The notes under the pieces are model-generated. The model was not told the DNA's origin and searched no databases. It worked only from the letters and a program-made list of their open reading frames with translations. A stretch of DNA of 7,720 nucleotides, taken from Bacteroidota bacterium (lineage in GTDB: Bacteria; Bacteroidota; Ignavibacteria; UBA10030; BY39). Both the position numbers and the translations under genes were made by a program. The stretch is taken from positions 1 through 7,720 of the forward strand of contig JAHJRJ010000245.1 in the NCBI GenBank assembly GCA_018830765.1. Reading direction: 5' to 3'. This document shows positions 1 to 6,781 of this stretch, piece by piece; the stretch's first letter is position 1; every line of letters starts with the position of its first letter.

Positions 1-2819
1 AATTCATTCTGCGCCCGTTCTTTAAGATGTTGAGTATTTGAATTTATCTCGGAAATCTTGATATCTACATCGTGGAGCAACTTCAAGTTATCGTCGTGAA
101 TCCGACGGTCATCTTTGATTTTTAGTTCGACTGAATGTATAGCATTCCGCTTCTCTGTGTACTCGGATTCTATTTCTTTCTTTTTAAATTCAACATCGTT
201 CAGTATTGATTTTAATTCCAACAACCTATCGTTATATAATTCAAGGTCGGTTGATATTCGCGCTACGTCGTTTTTCGCCGAGATAACTTCATCTTCGCGC
301 TTCGACAATGTGGATTCAATCCCTGCAATCGTCGCTCCGACACGCTTCAGTTCAAGGTCGGCGTTACGCTGATCGCCCTGAATCGTAACAAGTTTTATCT
401 CGGCATCGTTTACCTTTTTTGAAAGTTCGCCCCATAAACGGTTCAGGTTTTCGAGTTCCACATGCAGAGCAGAAGCTTTTTCTTCCAATTCGGATTTCGA
501 TTTTCCCATCGCTTCTAGTTGGGGAAAGAGTAACTCAACCTCTTTCGAAAGCTCCGCTCTTTCTTCAGCGATTCCTACGACTTCAGCGTTAATTCTTTCC
601 AACGAGTCAAGAGCACGTTTTTTCTCGAATTCAACTTGGGCGATTTTCATTTCGATAGCGGTCATCTCACGTTCCAGGTTCTTAACCTTGTCCGTAGCCG
701 CTTTTACATCAATCTCTTCAAGACTTTTAAGTTTTTGAACGTGTAAAGAATTTATTTTTTCAAGTTCCTGAAGAATTTTCGATTTGTCAGATTCCAACTC
801 TTCTATCTGATCTCTTAAACCGATCAAACCGCCTTCATCTTGACGTTGGCTTCCCCCGCGTAAAGTGCCGCTGCTTGTCTTGATATTACCGTTCAACGCA
901 ACATATTTTACACCGATCATCGAATTCGGTATTGATGTAATTTTTTCTACGATTATTACATTATCCAGTAGAAGGTTAATCAACTCGCGATAAGGTTCTT
1001 TGACTTTTACAACCTGTGTTGCCCAGGTCAACGAGCTGCCGGGTAAGTTTTTAGTCCGTCTAATTTTCGGAACTCTGTCCAAACAGAAAAACAATGCCTT
1101 TCCCTTGCCCTGTTTATCCAGTTCGGAAATAGCTGCGTATCCATCGGCTTCCTTTTCAACTATCAAGTAGTTAGCGGCTTCACCCAACGCCGATTGAATT
1201 GCCGTTCGATACTTTTCTTCTGTGTTAATTACGTCGGCAACGGTTATGAATTTAGTTGCTGCTTGATAACTACCGGATAACAAAAACTTCGTCGCCTCGT
1301 CCCTACCTTCGTATCCTTTTATTAAGCCGGTTTGAAAATCGATCTTTGCGGTTATGCGATGGATCTCGTTCTTTAAATCCAACTCTTGCTGCTGGATATT
1401 TTCGATTTCAGATTTGATCTGCGCTACAGCAGAATTGATCTGTACTAATTCCATCTCTGCCTGAACAAATTGCCGGTGCAATTCCTTATCCTGCACCGTC
1501 ATCGTTGCAACTTTTTCGGTGCAACTGTTTATTTCATTCTTAAAATAAACTATATCTTCATTAATACTCGCAGCACGCCGGTGGAGATTCTCAACCCTTT
1601 CTTCCAAAATATTTTTCTCACCGCTCTTTTGGACAATTTCGTGGATTAAAGCAATGATTTCATCGTTGTATTTTTGAACCTCCGATTTCTTCTCTTCAAG
1701 AATACTTTTGAGAGATTGAAATTCGGCGGCCGTGCGGTTATAATCATCTGTTGCATTTGCAACGTCAACGGATAGAGTTTCTATCTGTTGGATGAGAATA
1801 ACTTTCCGTTCATCTAACTTATCTTTTTGTAAAGATAACTCAACTTTTTCCTTCTCGTATCGTTCTATATTTGAAGTAAGAGAACTGCGGCGCTCATTAC
1901 CGATTATTATCGACTCGTCCAATTTATGCTTGCGTGATATCAAGCCGGCTAATTCGGATTGAGTTTCTATCAGCTTCCTCTCGACTTCGCTGATAGCGAT
2001 TCTCATTCTGTCTAACAATTCTTCATGTTCGGCAAGTTCATTATCTATTTTAGTTTTGGATGTGTTGACCTGGTCTAAGCGTTCCTTCAGTGGAATTAGT
2101 TTTCCATATAAATAGGCGTATTCGTGCTCAAGTAAGTCGATTTCGAGCACACGAAGGTTTTGAGAGATTTCGTTATATTGTTCTGCGCGCTTTGATTGCC
2201 TCTCAAGAGCGTTAACATTCTTTTGAACTTCTTTTACGATATCGTTCACACGTACCAAGTCCTGTTGAACACTCTCCAATTTCCGGTATGCGGCTTTCCT
2301 GCGGTGTTTGTATTTTGTTACACCGGCAGCTTCTTCAAACAACCGGCGGCGTTCATCTGTTTTATCGCTCAAGATCGTCTCAACCATTTTTAACTCGATT
2401 ACGGAGTAAGCATCTGCCCCCATTCCTGTATCCATAAAAAGGTCGAGTATATCTTTGAGACGGCACGGAACTTTGTTGAGAAGGTATTCGCTTTCACCCG
2501 ACCGGTAAACGCGGCGAGTGATTGTAACTTGAGAATAATCGGTGGGCAAAATGCCTTTTGTGTTTTCGATAACCAGTGACACTTCCGCCATACTTAACGG
2601 CTTACGATTTTTTGTGCCGTTGAAGATTACATCTTCCATCTTATCCGAGCGGAGTGTGCTGTACCGTTGTTCACCGAGTGCCCATCTTATCGCATCGACG
2701 ATATTCGTCTTTCCACAGCCGTTCGGACCTACGATTGCCGTAATACCTGAATCGAAAATGAGATTCACGTTTTGTGCAAAAGACTTAAACCCGAATATTT
2801 CTATTTTAGATAGATACAT
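1..2819 (-). CDS. smc: Chromosome segregation/condensin protein SMC, N-terminal 939 residues (3' end outside window)
   Basis: SMC forms the ATP-driven ring that, with ScpA and ScpB, organises and segregates the chromosome in the cytoplasm. The frame is open from the ATG at 2819 to the window edge, giving 939 codons of the usual roughly 1170-1190. Visible in order: a start typical of the family (MYLSKIEIFGFKSF), Walker A GPNGCGKTN at residues 31-39, a following IVDAIRWALGEQ, the R-loop region with Arg57 and KMEDVIFNGT, the conserved FEEAAGVTKYK at 161-171, a long heptad-rich arm at about 172-500, a hinge domain at about 502-660 that ends in the GTLRGG motif (Gly655-Gly656), and a second coiled-coil arm from about 665 onward. 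The ABC signature, Walker B and D-loop belong to the C-terminal head and are not in the window. The ATG is 15 nt beyond the preceding stop and has no strong Shine-Dalgarno sequence, so translational coupling to the upstream gene is plausible. I found no internal stop on reading the frame through. Identity is secure. Confidence 0.97.
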   Translation of the reverse strand, partial: MYLSKIEIFGFKSFAQNVNLIFDSGITAIVGPNGCGKTNIVDAIRWALGEQRYSTLRSDKMEDVIFNGTKNRKPLSMAEVSLVIENTKGILPTDYSQVTITRRVYRSGESEYLLNKVPCRLKDILDLFMDTGMGADAYSVIELKMVETILSDKTDERRRLFEEAAGVTKYKHRRKAAYRKLESVQQDLVRVNDIVKEVQKNVNALERQSKRAEQYNEISQNLRVLEIDLLEHEYAYLYGKLIPLKERLDQVNTSKTKIDNELAEHEELLDRMRIAISEVERKLIETQSELAGLISRKHKLDESIIIGNERRSSLTSNIERYEKEKVELSLQKDKLDERKVILIQQIETLSVDVANATDDYNRTAAEFQSLKSILEEKKSEVQKYNDEIIALIHEIVQKSGEKNILEERVENLHRRAASINEDIVYFKNEINSCTEKVATMTVQDKELHRQFVQAEMELVQINSAVAQIKSEIENIQQQELDLKNEIHRITAKIDFQTGLIKGYEGRDEATKFLLSGSYQAATKFITVADVINTEEKYRTAIQSALGEAANYLIVEKEADGYAAISELDKQGKGKALFFCLDRVPKIRRTKNLPGSSLTWATQVVKVKEPYRELINLLLDNVIIVEKITSIPNSMIGVKYVALNGNIKTSSGTLRGGSQRQDEGGLIGLRDQIEELESDKSKILQELEKINSLHVQKLKSLEEIDVKAATDKVKNLEREMTAIEMKIAQVEFEKKRALDSLERINAEVVGIAEERAELSKEVELLFPQLEAMGKSKSELEEKASALHVELENLNRLWGELSKKVNDAEIKLVTIQGDQRNADLELKRVGATIAGIESTLSKREDEVISAKNDVARISTDLELYNDRLLELKSILNDVEFKKKEIESEYTEKRNAIHSVELKIKDDRRIHDDNLKLLHDVDIKISEINSNTQHLKERAQNE

Positions 2820-2834
2820 TTAAGCGAGATTATC

Positions 2835-5495
2835 TTACCAAATAAGATTGTTAGCTTCAAAAAGATATTTTAAATACACGGATGTCGAGTGGGAGTAATC
2901 TAAATATCCATAAATGATACCTAAAACAACCAAAATCAAGATGATTCCGATTCCGTAAATTTTTCCCGGATTAACGTCATATATGATCGAGACACCTTTG
3001 AATAGGCGGTACACCGACCATATTTTTACCAACAAAATTAAACCGACCGCAGGAAGAATATAAACGGGGGATTCCATAACCCGAAATAATATCATACTGA
3101 GAGGAATTAATATGATAATAGGAACTAACGACCAAATTGCGATCGAAAAAGCATGATACAAATATACTTTAACTCTTATAAATAAAGAGAAAAATTTTAC
3201 GAGGAGCGCCAAAAACATTATCAGTACAAAAATGATTGCCGAAAAATATAATATGTAGATTATTGGCTGCCATACGAGCGTAACCATCCACTCTTTAAAA
3301 GTATCCGACAGAAATTGACTCAATATATTGTCGGCAAGAACATTATACCTGTAATGCGATAGAACGCTCGATGAAATGATTGCCAATGTAATTGAGAATA
3401 ATAAACAAAGCAAGACGCTGTGACTAACAGGAATTATTCTTTGGTCGCGAACATCTGCAAAAAAGTTATAATTGCGTGTGAGTGACCGGTTTATGTTTTC
3501 ACGAAAACGACGATTACTATTGTAGAAGAATGCTAACGAGATAAGCACAAACAATCCGATTAGCACATAAATTACCGGAGCGCTCGAAGAATAGTTGCCG
3601 ACCGGTAAAGCAGTAACTTTTTCGTTGTTAAAAACATTTCTCATAACGTCGTAAACCAAACGCCGCTCGCGGTCATAGCTAACCATTCCCATCGTAATCA
3701 GATACGGGTCGCCTGATGGTGTTGAAAGCGAGGGTCTATCACCGCGCCAATCATTAAACGACCATAAAACTCCACCCGCAAGTTTCAATTCTTTGATTAC
3801 ATCGAATGCCTGCCAAGCATACCTCGCTTGTGCTTCAAGAGAAAACGGGTCGCTATAACCGTTCCGGTTCTTAGGGTTGATTTCTTTACCATACCTTCCG
3901 ACCAATATCACTTTATTAGGAAAATTTTCTTTCCAAAAAGTCAATTCGTCACGGAACTTACTTACACTTCCGTCAACTCCTGAGTATGTGTTGACAGAAG
4001 TAATATCGACTTTATCCAAAATCTCTTTGTAAAAATCCATTCGTATAAAGCCCGAGGGAACAGACAAATACACTGGACGGTCGTCTAAATTTAAAATAGT
4101 TTTACGCAACACTTCAACATACTTCGATGTTATTGACAATGATTTTTTAGAGATCTCAATATCGCTTCCGATTCCCCATGCGAGAACTGAAGGATGATTC
4201 CTATCGCGAAAAACCATTTCTTTGGCATAAGTTTGTGCAAGGTCGGTGTAAAATTCTTTTTCTAAAATTTCTGCAGGAACTTGAGTTACCGGAATTTCTT
4301 GCATAACCAAAATTCCGTATCTATCGCATAAATTTATTATATACGGATGCGGCGGATATAAGAAGCGGATTAAATTTGCACCCGTAGTCTTAATCATAGC
4401 AACGTCTTTTTCCATCGCTTCATAAGTCATTGCCGAACCGAAGAATGGGTGGTCTTCCCACCACAACACGCCCTTGATCTGTAAAGGAGTATTGTTAAAA
4501 AGAATTGTGCTTCCTTTAAATTTTAAATCGCGTATCCCATAATTTAAAACATACTCATCTATCGGAAATGTTTCTTTTCCTTCAACACGGAAGATATTAC
4601 ATTTGAGAACATACAAATCAGGGAAATCGGGCGACCAAAGTTTCGGGTTTGCTAATGGAACATCAACGCTAATTTCTTTTTGCTTTTTGATAGAAACATC
4701 GAAAGGAATGATTGCACTTCTACCCACTAACGCGTCTGTTAATTTTTCATACACTTCTACCGAGAAAGCCGTGAACGCATTCTTCGATTTTTCTGTGTCA
4801 GTTAAATTGAATCCCACATTTTCAATCGTAGTTTCCAGATTTATTTTTGCATTCTTGTAATCGGAAGAAGTTTCGGACTTCAAATACATATCGCCGATGA
4901 AGAGTTTGGGTGTTGCAAGAAGATAAATGTCTCTGAATATACCGCCATAGTTACGCCAACCGCCGACTTGTTGCCTAAGCGGGAGAGTAGTGTTGACCGT
5001 TAAATAGTTATTGACGGCAACTTTTATGAAATTTTCGTTACCGACGAGTAAAACGTTTTCCCGAATCGGAAGTGTAAACGAAGTATAGCCGCCCATGTGT
5101 CTGCCAACAAAATTACCATTAATATAAATTTCACTCTGATAATTTATTCCATAAACGACTAAAGAAAAATTATAGCGGTCGAGCATATCAGCAGTAATTT
5201 CAAACTTTCTTTGAAATGTGACATTTTCTTCAAAAGCATAAGCACTAGGAACAACTACATCTCTCCATTCCTTGTCGTTGTAATTAAATAACCAATCCCC
5301 GGCTAAATCTACTTTTATGCGTAGAGGGGTATCGGCAAACATCCCAACATCAATACCACGAGGGGTAGGTTGACCGTTCTCGAAAAATTTTTTTTCAGTA
5401 TCAAAAAGATTCGCCTGCGAGAATGAGAAGTTAAAAGGTGCATTAAGAAAAAAAATAATCATCGAAAGCACGAATGTGCGGTAGAATTTTCCCAA
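2835..5495 (-). CDS. Secreted GH2-fold (beta-galactosidase/glucuronidase-like) protein with C-terminal multi-pass membrane domain; probable pseudoenzyme
   Basis: The 886 residues start with a signal peptide (basic Lys3/Arg6, hydrophobic core, likely cleavage near FSFSQA at about 28). A GH2 sugar-binding jelly roll spans about 56-200 (INYQSEIYINGNFVG, GGYTSF, GGWRNYGGIFRDIYL), an Ig-like domain about 213-325, and a GH2 TIM barrel about 330-625 (EDHPFFGSA, GANLIRFLYPPHP, NHPSVLAWGIG, GGVLWSFNDWRGD). About six membrane helices follow: 639-658, 693-713, 742-766, 781-804, 811-829 and 846-863. The Arg-rich loop 659-692 fits a cytoplasmic side, leaving the GH2 part periplasmic. In active GH2 enzymes the acid/base Glu sits in Gly-Asn-Glu after HPSV; here the residues are Gly443-Ser444-Asp445. 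The nucleophile Glu, normally in a T-E-Y-G context, aligns with Arg534 (VGRYG). Hydrolysis is therefore doubtful; glycan binding or sensing is a guess. Helices 2-6 resemble the five-helix Yip1 fold, tentatively. The start is TTG, chosen because it supplies the basic n-region and has AAAGGA upstream. A relaxed-specificity glycosidase is not excluded. Confidence 0.88.
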   Translation of the reverse strand: MGKFYRTFVLSMIIFFLNAPFNFSFSQANLFDTEKKFFENGQPTPRGIDVGMFADTPLRIKVDLAGDWLFNYNDKEWRDVVVPSAYAFEENVTFQRKFEITADMLDRYNFSLVVYGINYQSEIYINGNFVGRHMGGYTSFTLPIRENVLLVGNENFIKVAVNNYLTVNTTLPLRQQVGGWRNYGGIFRDIYLLATPKLFIGDMYLKSETSSDYKNAKINLETTIENVGFNLTDTEKSKNAFTAFSVEVYEKLTDALVGRSAIIPFDVSIKKQKEISVDVPLANPKLWSPDFPDLYVLKCNIFRVEGKETFPIDEYVLNYGIRDLKFKGSTILFNNTPLQIKGVLWWEDHPFFGSAMTYEAMEKDVAMIKTTGANLIRFLYPPHPYIINLCDRYGILVMQEIPVTQVPAEILEKEFYTDLAQTYAKEMVFRDRNHPSVLAWGIGSDIEISKKSLSITSKYVEVLRKTILNLDDRPVYLSVPSGFIRMDFYKEILDKVDITSVNTYSGVDGSVSKFRDELTFWKENFPNKVILVGRYGKEINPKNRNGYSDPFSLEAQARYAWQAFDVIKELKLAGGVLWSFNDWRGDRPSLSTPSGDPYLITMGMVSYDRERRLVYDVMRNVFNNEKVTALPVGNYSSSAPVIYVLIGLFVLISLAFFYNSNRRFRENINRSLTRNYNFFADVRDQRIIPVSHSVLLCLLFSITLAIISSSVLSHYRYNVLADNILSQFLSDTFKEWMVTLVWQPIIYILYFSAIIFVLIMFLALLVKFFSLFIRVKVYLYHAFSIAIWSLVPIIILIPLSMILFRVMESPVYILPAVGLILLVKIWSVYRLFKGVSIIYDVNPGKIYGIGIILILVVLGIIYGYLDYSHSTSVYLKYLFEANNLIW

Positions 5496-5506
5496 TTTCT
5501 TAAATT

Positions 5507-5512
5507 TCCTTT
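5507..5512 (-). promoter_or_regulatory. Ribosome binding site supporting a TTG start for the GH2-like gene
   Basis: AAAGGA on the minus strand lies 11 nt upstream of the TTG at 5495-5493. The in-frame alternatives, GTG at 5471 and ATG at 5462, have no comparable purine run before them and would remove Lys3 and Arg6, the only basic residues of the signal peptide. The upstream frame closes with a stop at 5541-5543 and contains no ATG, GTG or TTG between that stop and 5495. The spacing is a little long, so the site is moderate rather than strong. Confidence 0.5.
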
Positions 5513-5596
5513 CGATATGAATAATTTTGAGGGATAATACTTAGAATCTTCATTAAAAGTGCTTTTTTTCGGTAAAAATGACCATTTCCGGCTCTT

Positions 5597-5625
5597 AATA
5601 TAATAAAAAAAGGGGCGGAAAGCAA
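5597..5625 (-). promoter_or_regulatory. Weak sigma70-like promoter candidate for the GH2-like gene
   Basis: On the minus strand, TTGCTT (5625-5620) and TATATT (5602-5597) are separated by exactly 17 nt. The -10 matches TATAAT at five of six positions, the -35 only at its TTG. Transcription would begin near 5590, leaving a leader of about 95 nt. The region is so AT-rich that such matches arise by chance, hence the low confidence. Confidence 0.25.
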
Positions 5626-5640
5626 TAAATTTCATTTATT
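5624..5640. repeat. Perfect AT-only inverted repeat (7-bp arms, 3-nt loop)
   Basis: AATAAAT (5624-5630), loop TTC, ATTTATT (5634-5640) form a perfect hairpin. It lies about 47 nt beyond the tpiA stop. On the minus strand it is followed by a short spacer and then a T-tract at 5605-5611; on the plus strand it is followed directly by TTT. With no G-C pairs the stem is weak. It could be a 3' end processing or stability element for tpiA mRNA, or simply chance in AT-rich DNA. Confidence 0.4.
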
Positions 5641-5686
5641 TTTGGAGTGTCTGCCAAAATAACTTATAAAGCAGTCAATTTTGCTG

Positions 5687-6478
5687 TCATTTTTTCATTG
5701 CTTCTATAGCCGATCCGATAATCGAGGTAAATGAATCTGATTTCAGACAAGCGCCACCGACTAATGCGCCGTCTATATCCGACTGCGAAAGCAACTCGAA
5801 AGCGTTTTGTGCATTTACACTACCACCGTATTGTATGATTAGTTTTTCCGCAATCGCCCACGAGTATAATTGCGATACTAATTTTCGAATGAGCTTATGA
5901 ACTTGATTTGCCTGGTCTGTGGTTGCAGTCTTTCCGGTTCCGATTGCCCAAACCGGTTCATATGCGATTACAATTTTTTCTATCTCCTGCATCGTAAGTC
6001 CCGAGAGCACACCTTTAACTTGAGTTGTGATGATTTGATCAGTTACTCCCGACACGCGTTCTTCAAGTGTTTCGCCAACACATATGATTGGAGTTAGTTT
6101 GTTTGATAATGCCTGTTTGATTTTTAAGTTTATCAGTTCGTTAGTCTCTTCAAAATATTGGCGACGTTCGGAGTGACCGAGTATCACATATTCGCATCCG
6201 ACAGCTTTGAGCATTCTCGCGGAGGTTTCTCCCGTATAAGCACCGTCGTTTTGGTAATACATATTCTGCGCAGCAAGCTTTATCTGAGTTCCTTTGATAA
6301 GTCCGGCAGCAACTACGAGCGAAATGAAAGGCGGACAGATTACTATGTCAACACTTGCTTCAGCCGGAGAAGTTTCCAAACTTTTAACTCTTTCTTTTAT
6401 CTCATTCACGAGAGTTACCGTTTCGTGAATATCTTTGTTCATTTTCCAGTTGCCGGCTATTAGTTTGCTTCTTATCAT
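5687..6478 (-). CDS. tpiA: Triosephosphate isomerase
   Basis: This cytoplasmic glycolytic enzyme interconverts dihydroxyacetone phosphate and glyceraldehyde 3-phosphate. The 263-residue product is a single TIM barrel, slightly longer than the usual roughly 250. All active-site elements are present: Asn10 and Lys12 in AGNWKMN, the electrophile His102 in GHSERR, the catalytic base Glu174 in AYEPVWAIGTG, which runs into the flexible lid loop, and the phosphate-binding YGGSV (217-221) and GALVGGACL with Gly241-Gly242. QNMYYQNDGAYTGE at 71-84 is the usual dimer-interface loop. The small excess length appears to sit near residues 33-43 (LETSPAEASVD). The ATG at 6478 is preceded by AGAGGA and gives the canonical N-terminus, so the start is well supported. 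It is the only metabolic enzyme complete in the window; no other glycolytic gene is adjacent. Nothing suggests loss of function. Confidence 0.98.
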   Translation of the reverse strand: MIRSKLIAGNWKMNKDIHETVTLVNEIKERVKSLETSPAEASVDIVICPPFISLVVAAGLIKGTQIKLAAQNMYYQNDGAYTGETSARMLKAVGCEYVILGHSERRQYFEETNELINLKIKQALSNKLTPIICVGETLEERVSGVTDQIITTQVKGVLSGLTMQEIEKIVIAYEPVWAIGTGKTATTDQANQVHKLIRKLVSQLYSWAIAEKLIIQYGGSVNAQNAFELLSQSDIDGALVGGACLKSDSFTSIIGSAIEAMKK

Positions 6479-6481
6479 AAT

Positions 6482-6487
6482 TCCTCT
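6482..6487 (-). promoter_or_regulatory. Ribosome binding site of tpiA
   Basis: AGAGGA on the minus strand stands three nt before the tpiA ATG. The spacing is short but the purine core is good, and it fixes the start that gives the family-typical N-terminus. It overlaps no other coding sequence. Confidence 0.6.
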
Positions 6488-6488
6488 G

Positions 6489-6528
6489 TTTAGTATTTGA
6501 GTAGTTGAGAAGTTGAGTAGTTTAGATT
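6489..6528. repeat. Short tandem repeat of an 8-bp unit, consensus TTGAGTAG
   Basis: Three contiguous copies are clear: TTGAGTAG (6497-6504), TTGAGAAG (6505-6512) and TTGAGTAG (6513-6520). A degenerate copy flanks each side: TTTAGTAT (6489-6496) and TTTAGATT (6521-6528), giving five units in phase. The array sits between the tpiA ribosome binding site and the stop codon of the four-helix-bundle remnant, and its last unit overlaps that stop. It is non-coding; on the minus strand, which is transcribed, it forms part of the leader immediately upstream of tpiA. Confidence 0.7.
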
Positions 6529-6781
6529 ATTTTCTTAAACTTTTTTGCAGCCCGTCGAGCATAGCAATTATTTCCTCATTTATAAATTTATTTTCTAATG
6601 CAATGTCCAAACAACCAATACATTCAAAACCCGACCGTATCGAGTACCCGAGAAATTGTGAAAATTCTTTCTTTGAAGTGCAACCTGAACCTTCTGCTAT
6701 GTTCAGAACGATAGAATCTGCTGCCCGTCTAAATTGAGAAGTTAAACCATATAATTCTTCTTTCGGAAATGTTCTTGTGAT
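6527..6781 (-). pseudogene. N-terminally truncated four-helix-bundle protein (23S rRNA intervening-sequence protein family)
   Basis: An uninterrupted frame of 84 codons plus TAA begins with the ATC right after the gatB stop. It matches the four-helix-bundle/S23 family, whose members are usually about 115-130 residues: FPKEELYGLTSQFRRAADSI (5-24), NIAEGSG (27-33), KKEFSQFL (37-44), then a more divergent tail. Missing are the first helix and the start codon, roughly 25 residues that normally read like DFRKLxVWQKA. No ATG, GTG or TTG start lies before the conserved core; the first in-frame ATG comes near residue 74. I therefore read it as a decayed gene whose 5' end was lost at the gatB junction. 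Alternatives are a rare ATC start or stop-codon read-through from gatB. The function of free-standing family members is poorly known. The later motif, usually A-x-G-S-x-x-E, is altered here (SIRSGFEC), consistent with relaxed constraint. Confidence 0.75.

Larger units (their letters stand above)
5496..5686. other. Non-coding gap between tpiA and the GH2-like gene
   Basis: This 191-bp AT-rich stretch has no credible gene on either strand. It holds an AT-only hairpin (5624-5640), a minus-strand run of four C followed by seven T around 5605-5615, a weak sigma70-like promoter candidate reading toward the GH2-like gene, and the ribosome binding site of that gene. No convincing GC-rich intrinsic terminator for tpiA is visible, so read-through from tpiA into the GH2-like gene remains possible. 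Confidence 0.6.

Noticed and set aside
115..372. Plus-strand open frame of 85 codons opposite smc
   Set aside because: It lies antisense to a strongly supported smc coiled-coil region, has no family motif, and is the expected shadow of that frame.
2703..2729. Cys in the SMC Walker A (GPNGCGKTN instead of the commoner GPNGSGKSN)
   Set aside because: The catalytic Lys and the glycines are intact and this spelling is, to my knowledge, usual in the Bacteroidota/Chlorobi branch; it is useful as a lineage hint rather than an anomaly.
2196..2823. Plus-strand open frames of 65 and 93 codons opposite the smc N-terminus
   Set aside because: Both overlap the conserved smc ATPase head in antisense and show no recognisable domain or credible ribosome binding site.
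4603..4860. Plus-strand open frame of 85 codons opposite the GH2-like gene
   Set aside because: Antisense to the Ig-like domain of a well-supported protein; no motif of its own.
5585..5620. Inverted repeat TTTCCG...CGGAAA in the tpiA-GH2 gap
   Set aside because: Six-base arms with a loop of about 24 bases; too short and too far apart to distinguish from chance.
5605..5640. Intrinsic terminator for tpiA
   Set aside because: The only perfect hairpin is purely A-T and is separated from the T-tract by more than ten bases, so it does not meet the form of a rho-independent terminator.
5897..6463. Plus-strand open frames of 66 and 101 codons opposite tpiA
   Set aside because: They mirror the tpiA coding frame, which carries all active-site motifs; the translations are unstructured.
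6513..6737. Plus-strand open frame of 74 codons in the gatB-tpiA interval
   Set aside because: The minus strand here encodes recognisable four-helix-bundle family motifs, so the plus-strand frame is its shadow.
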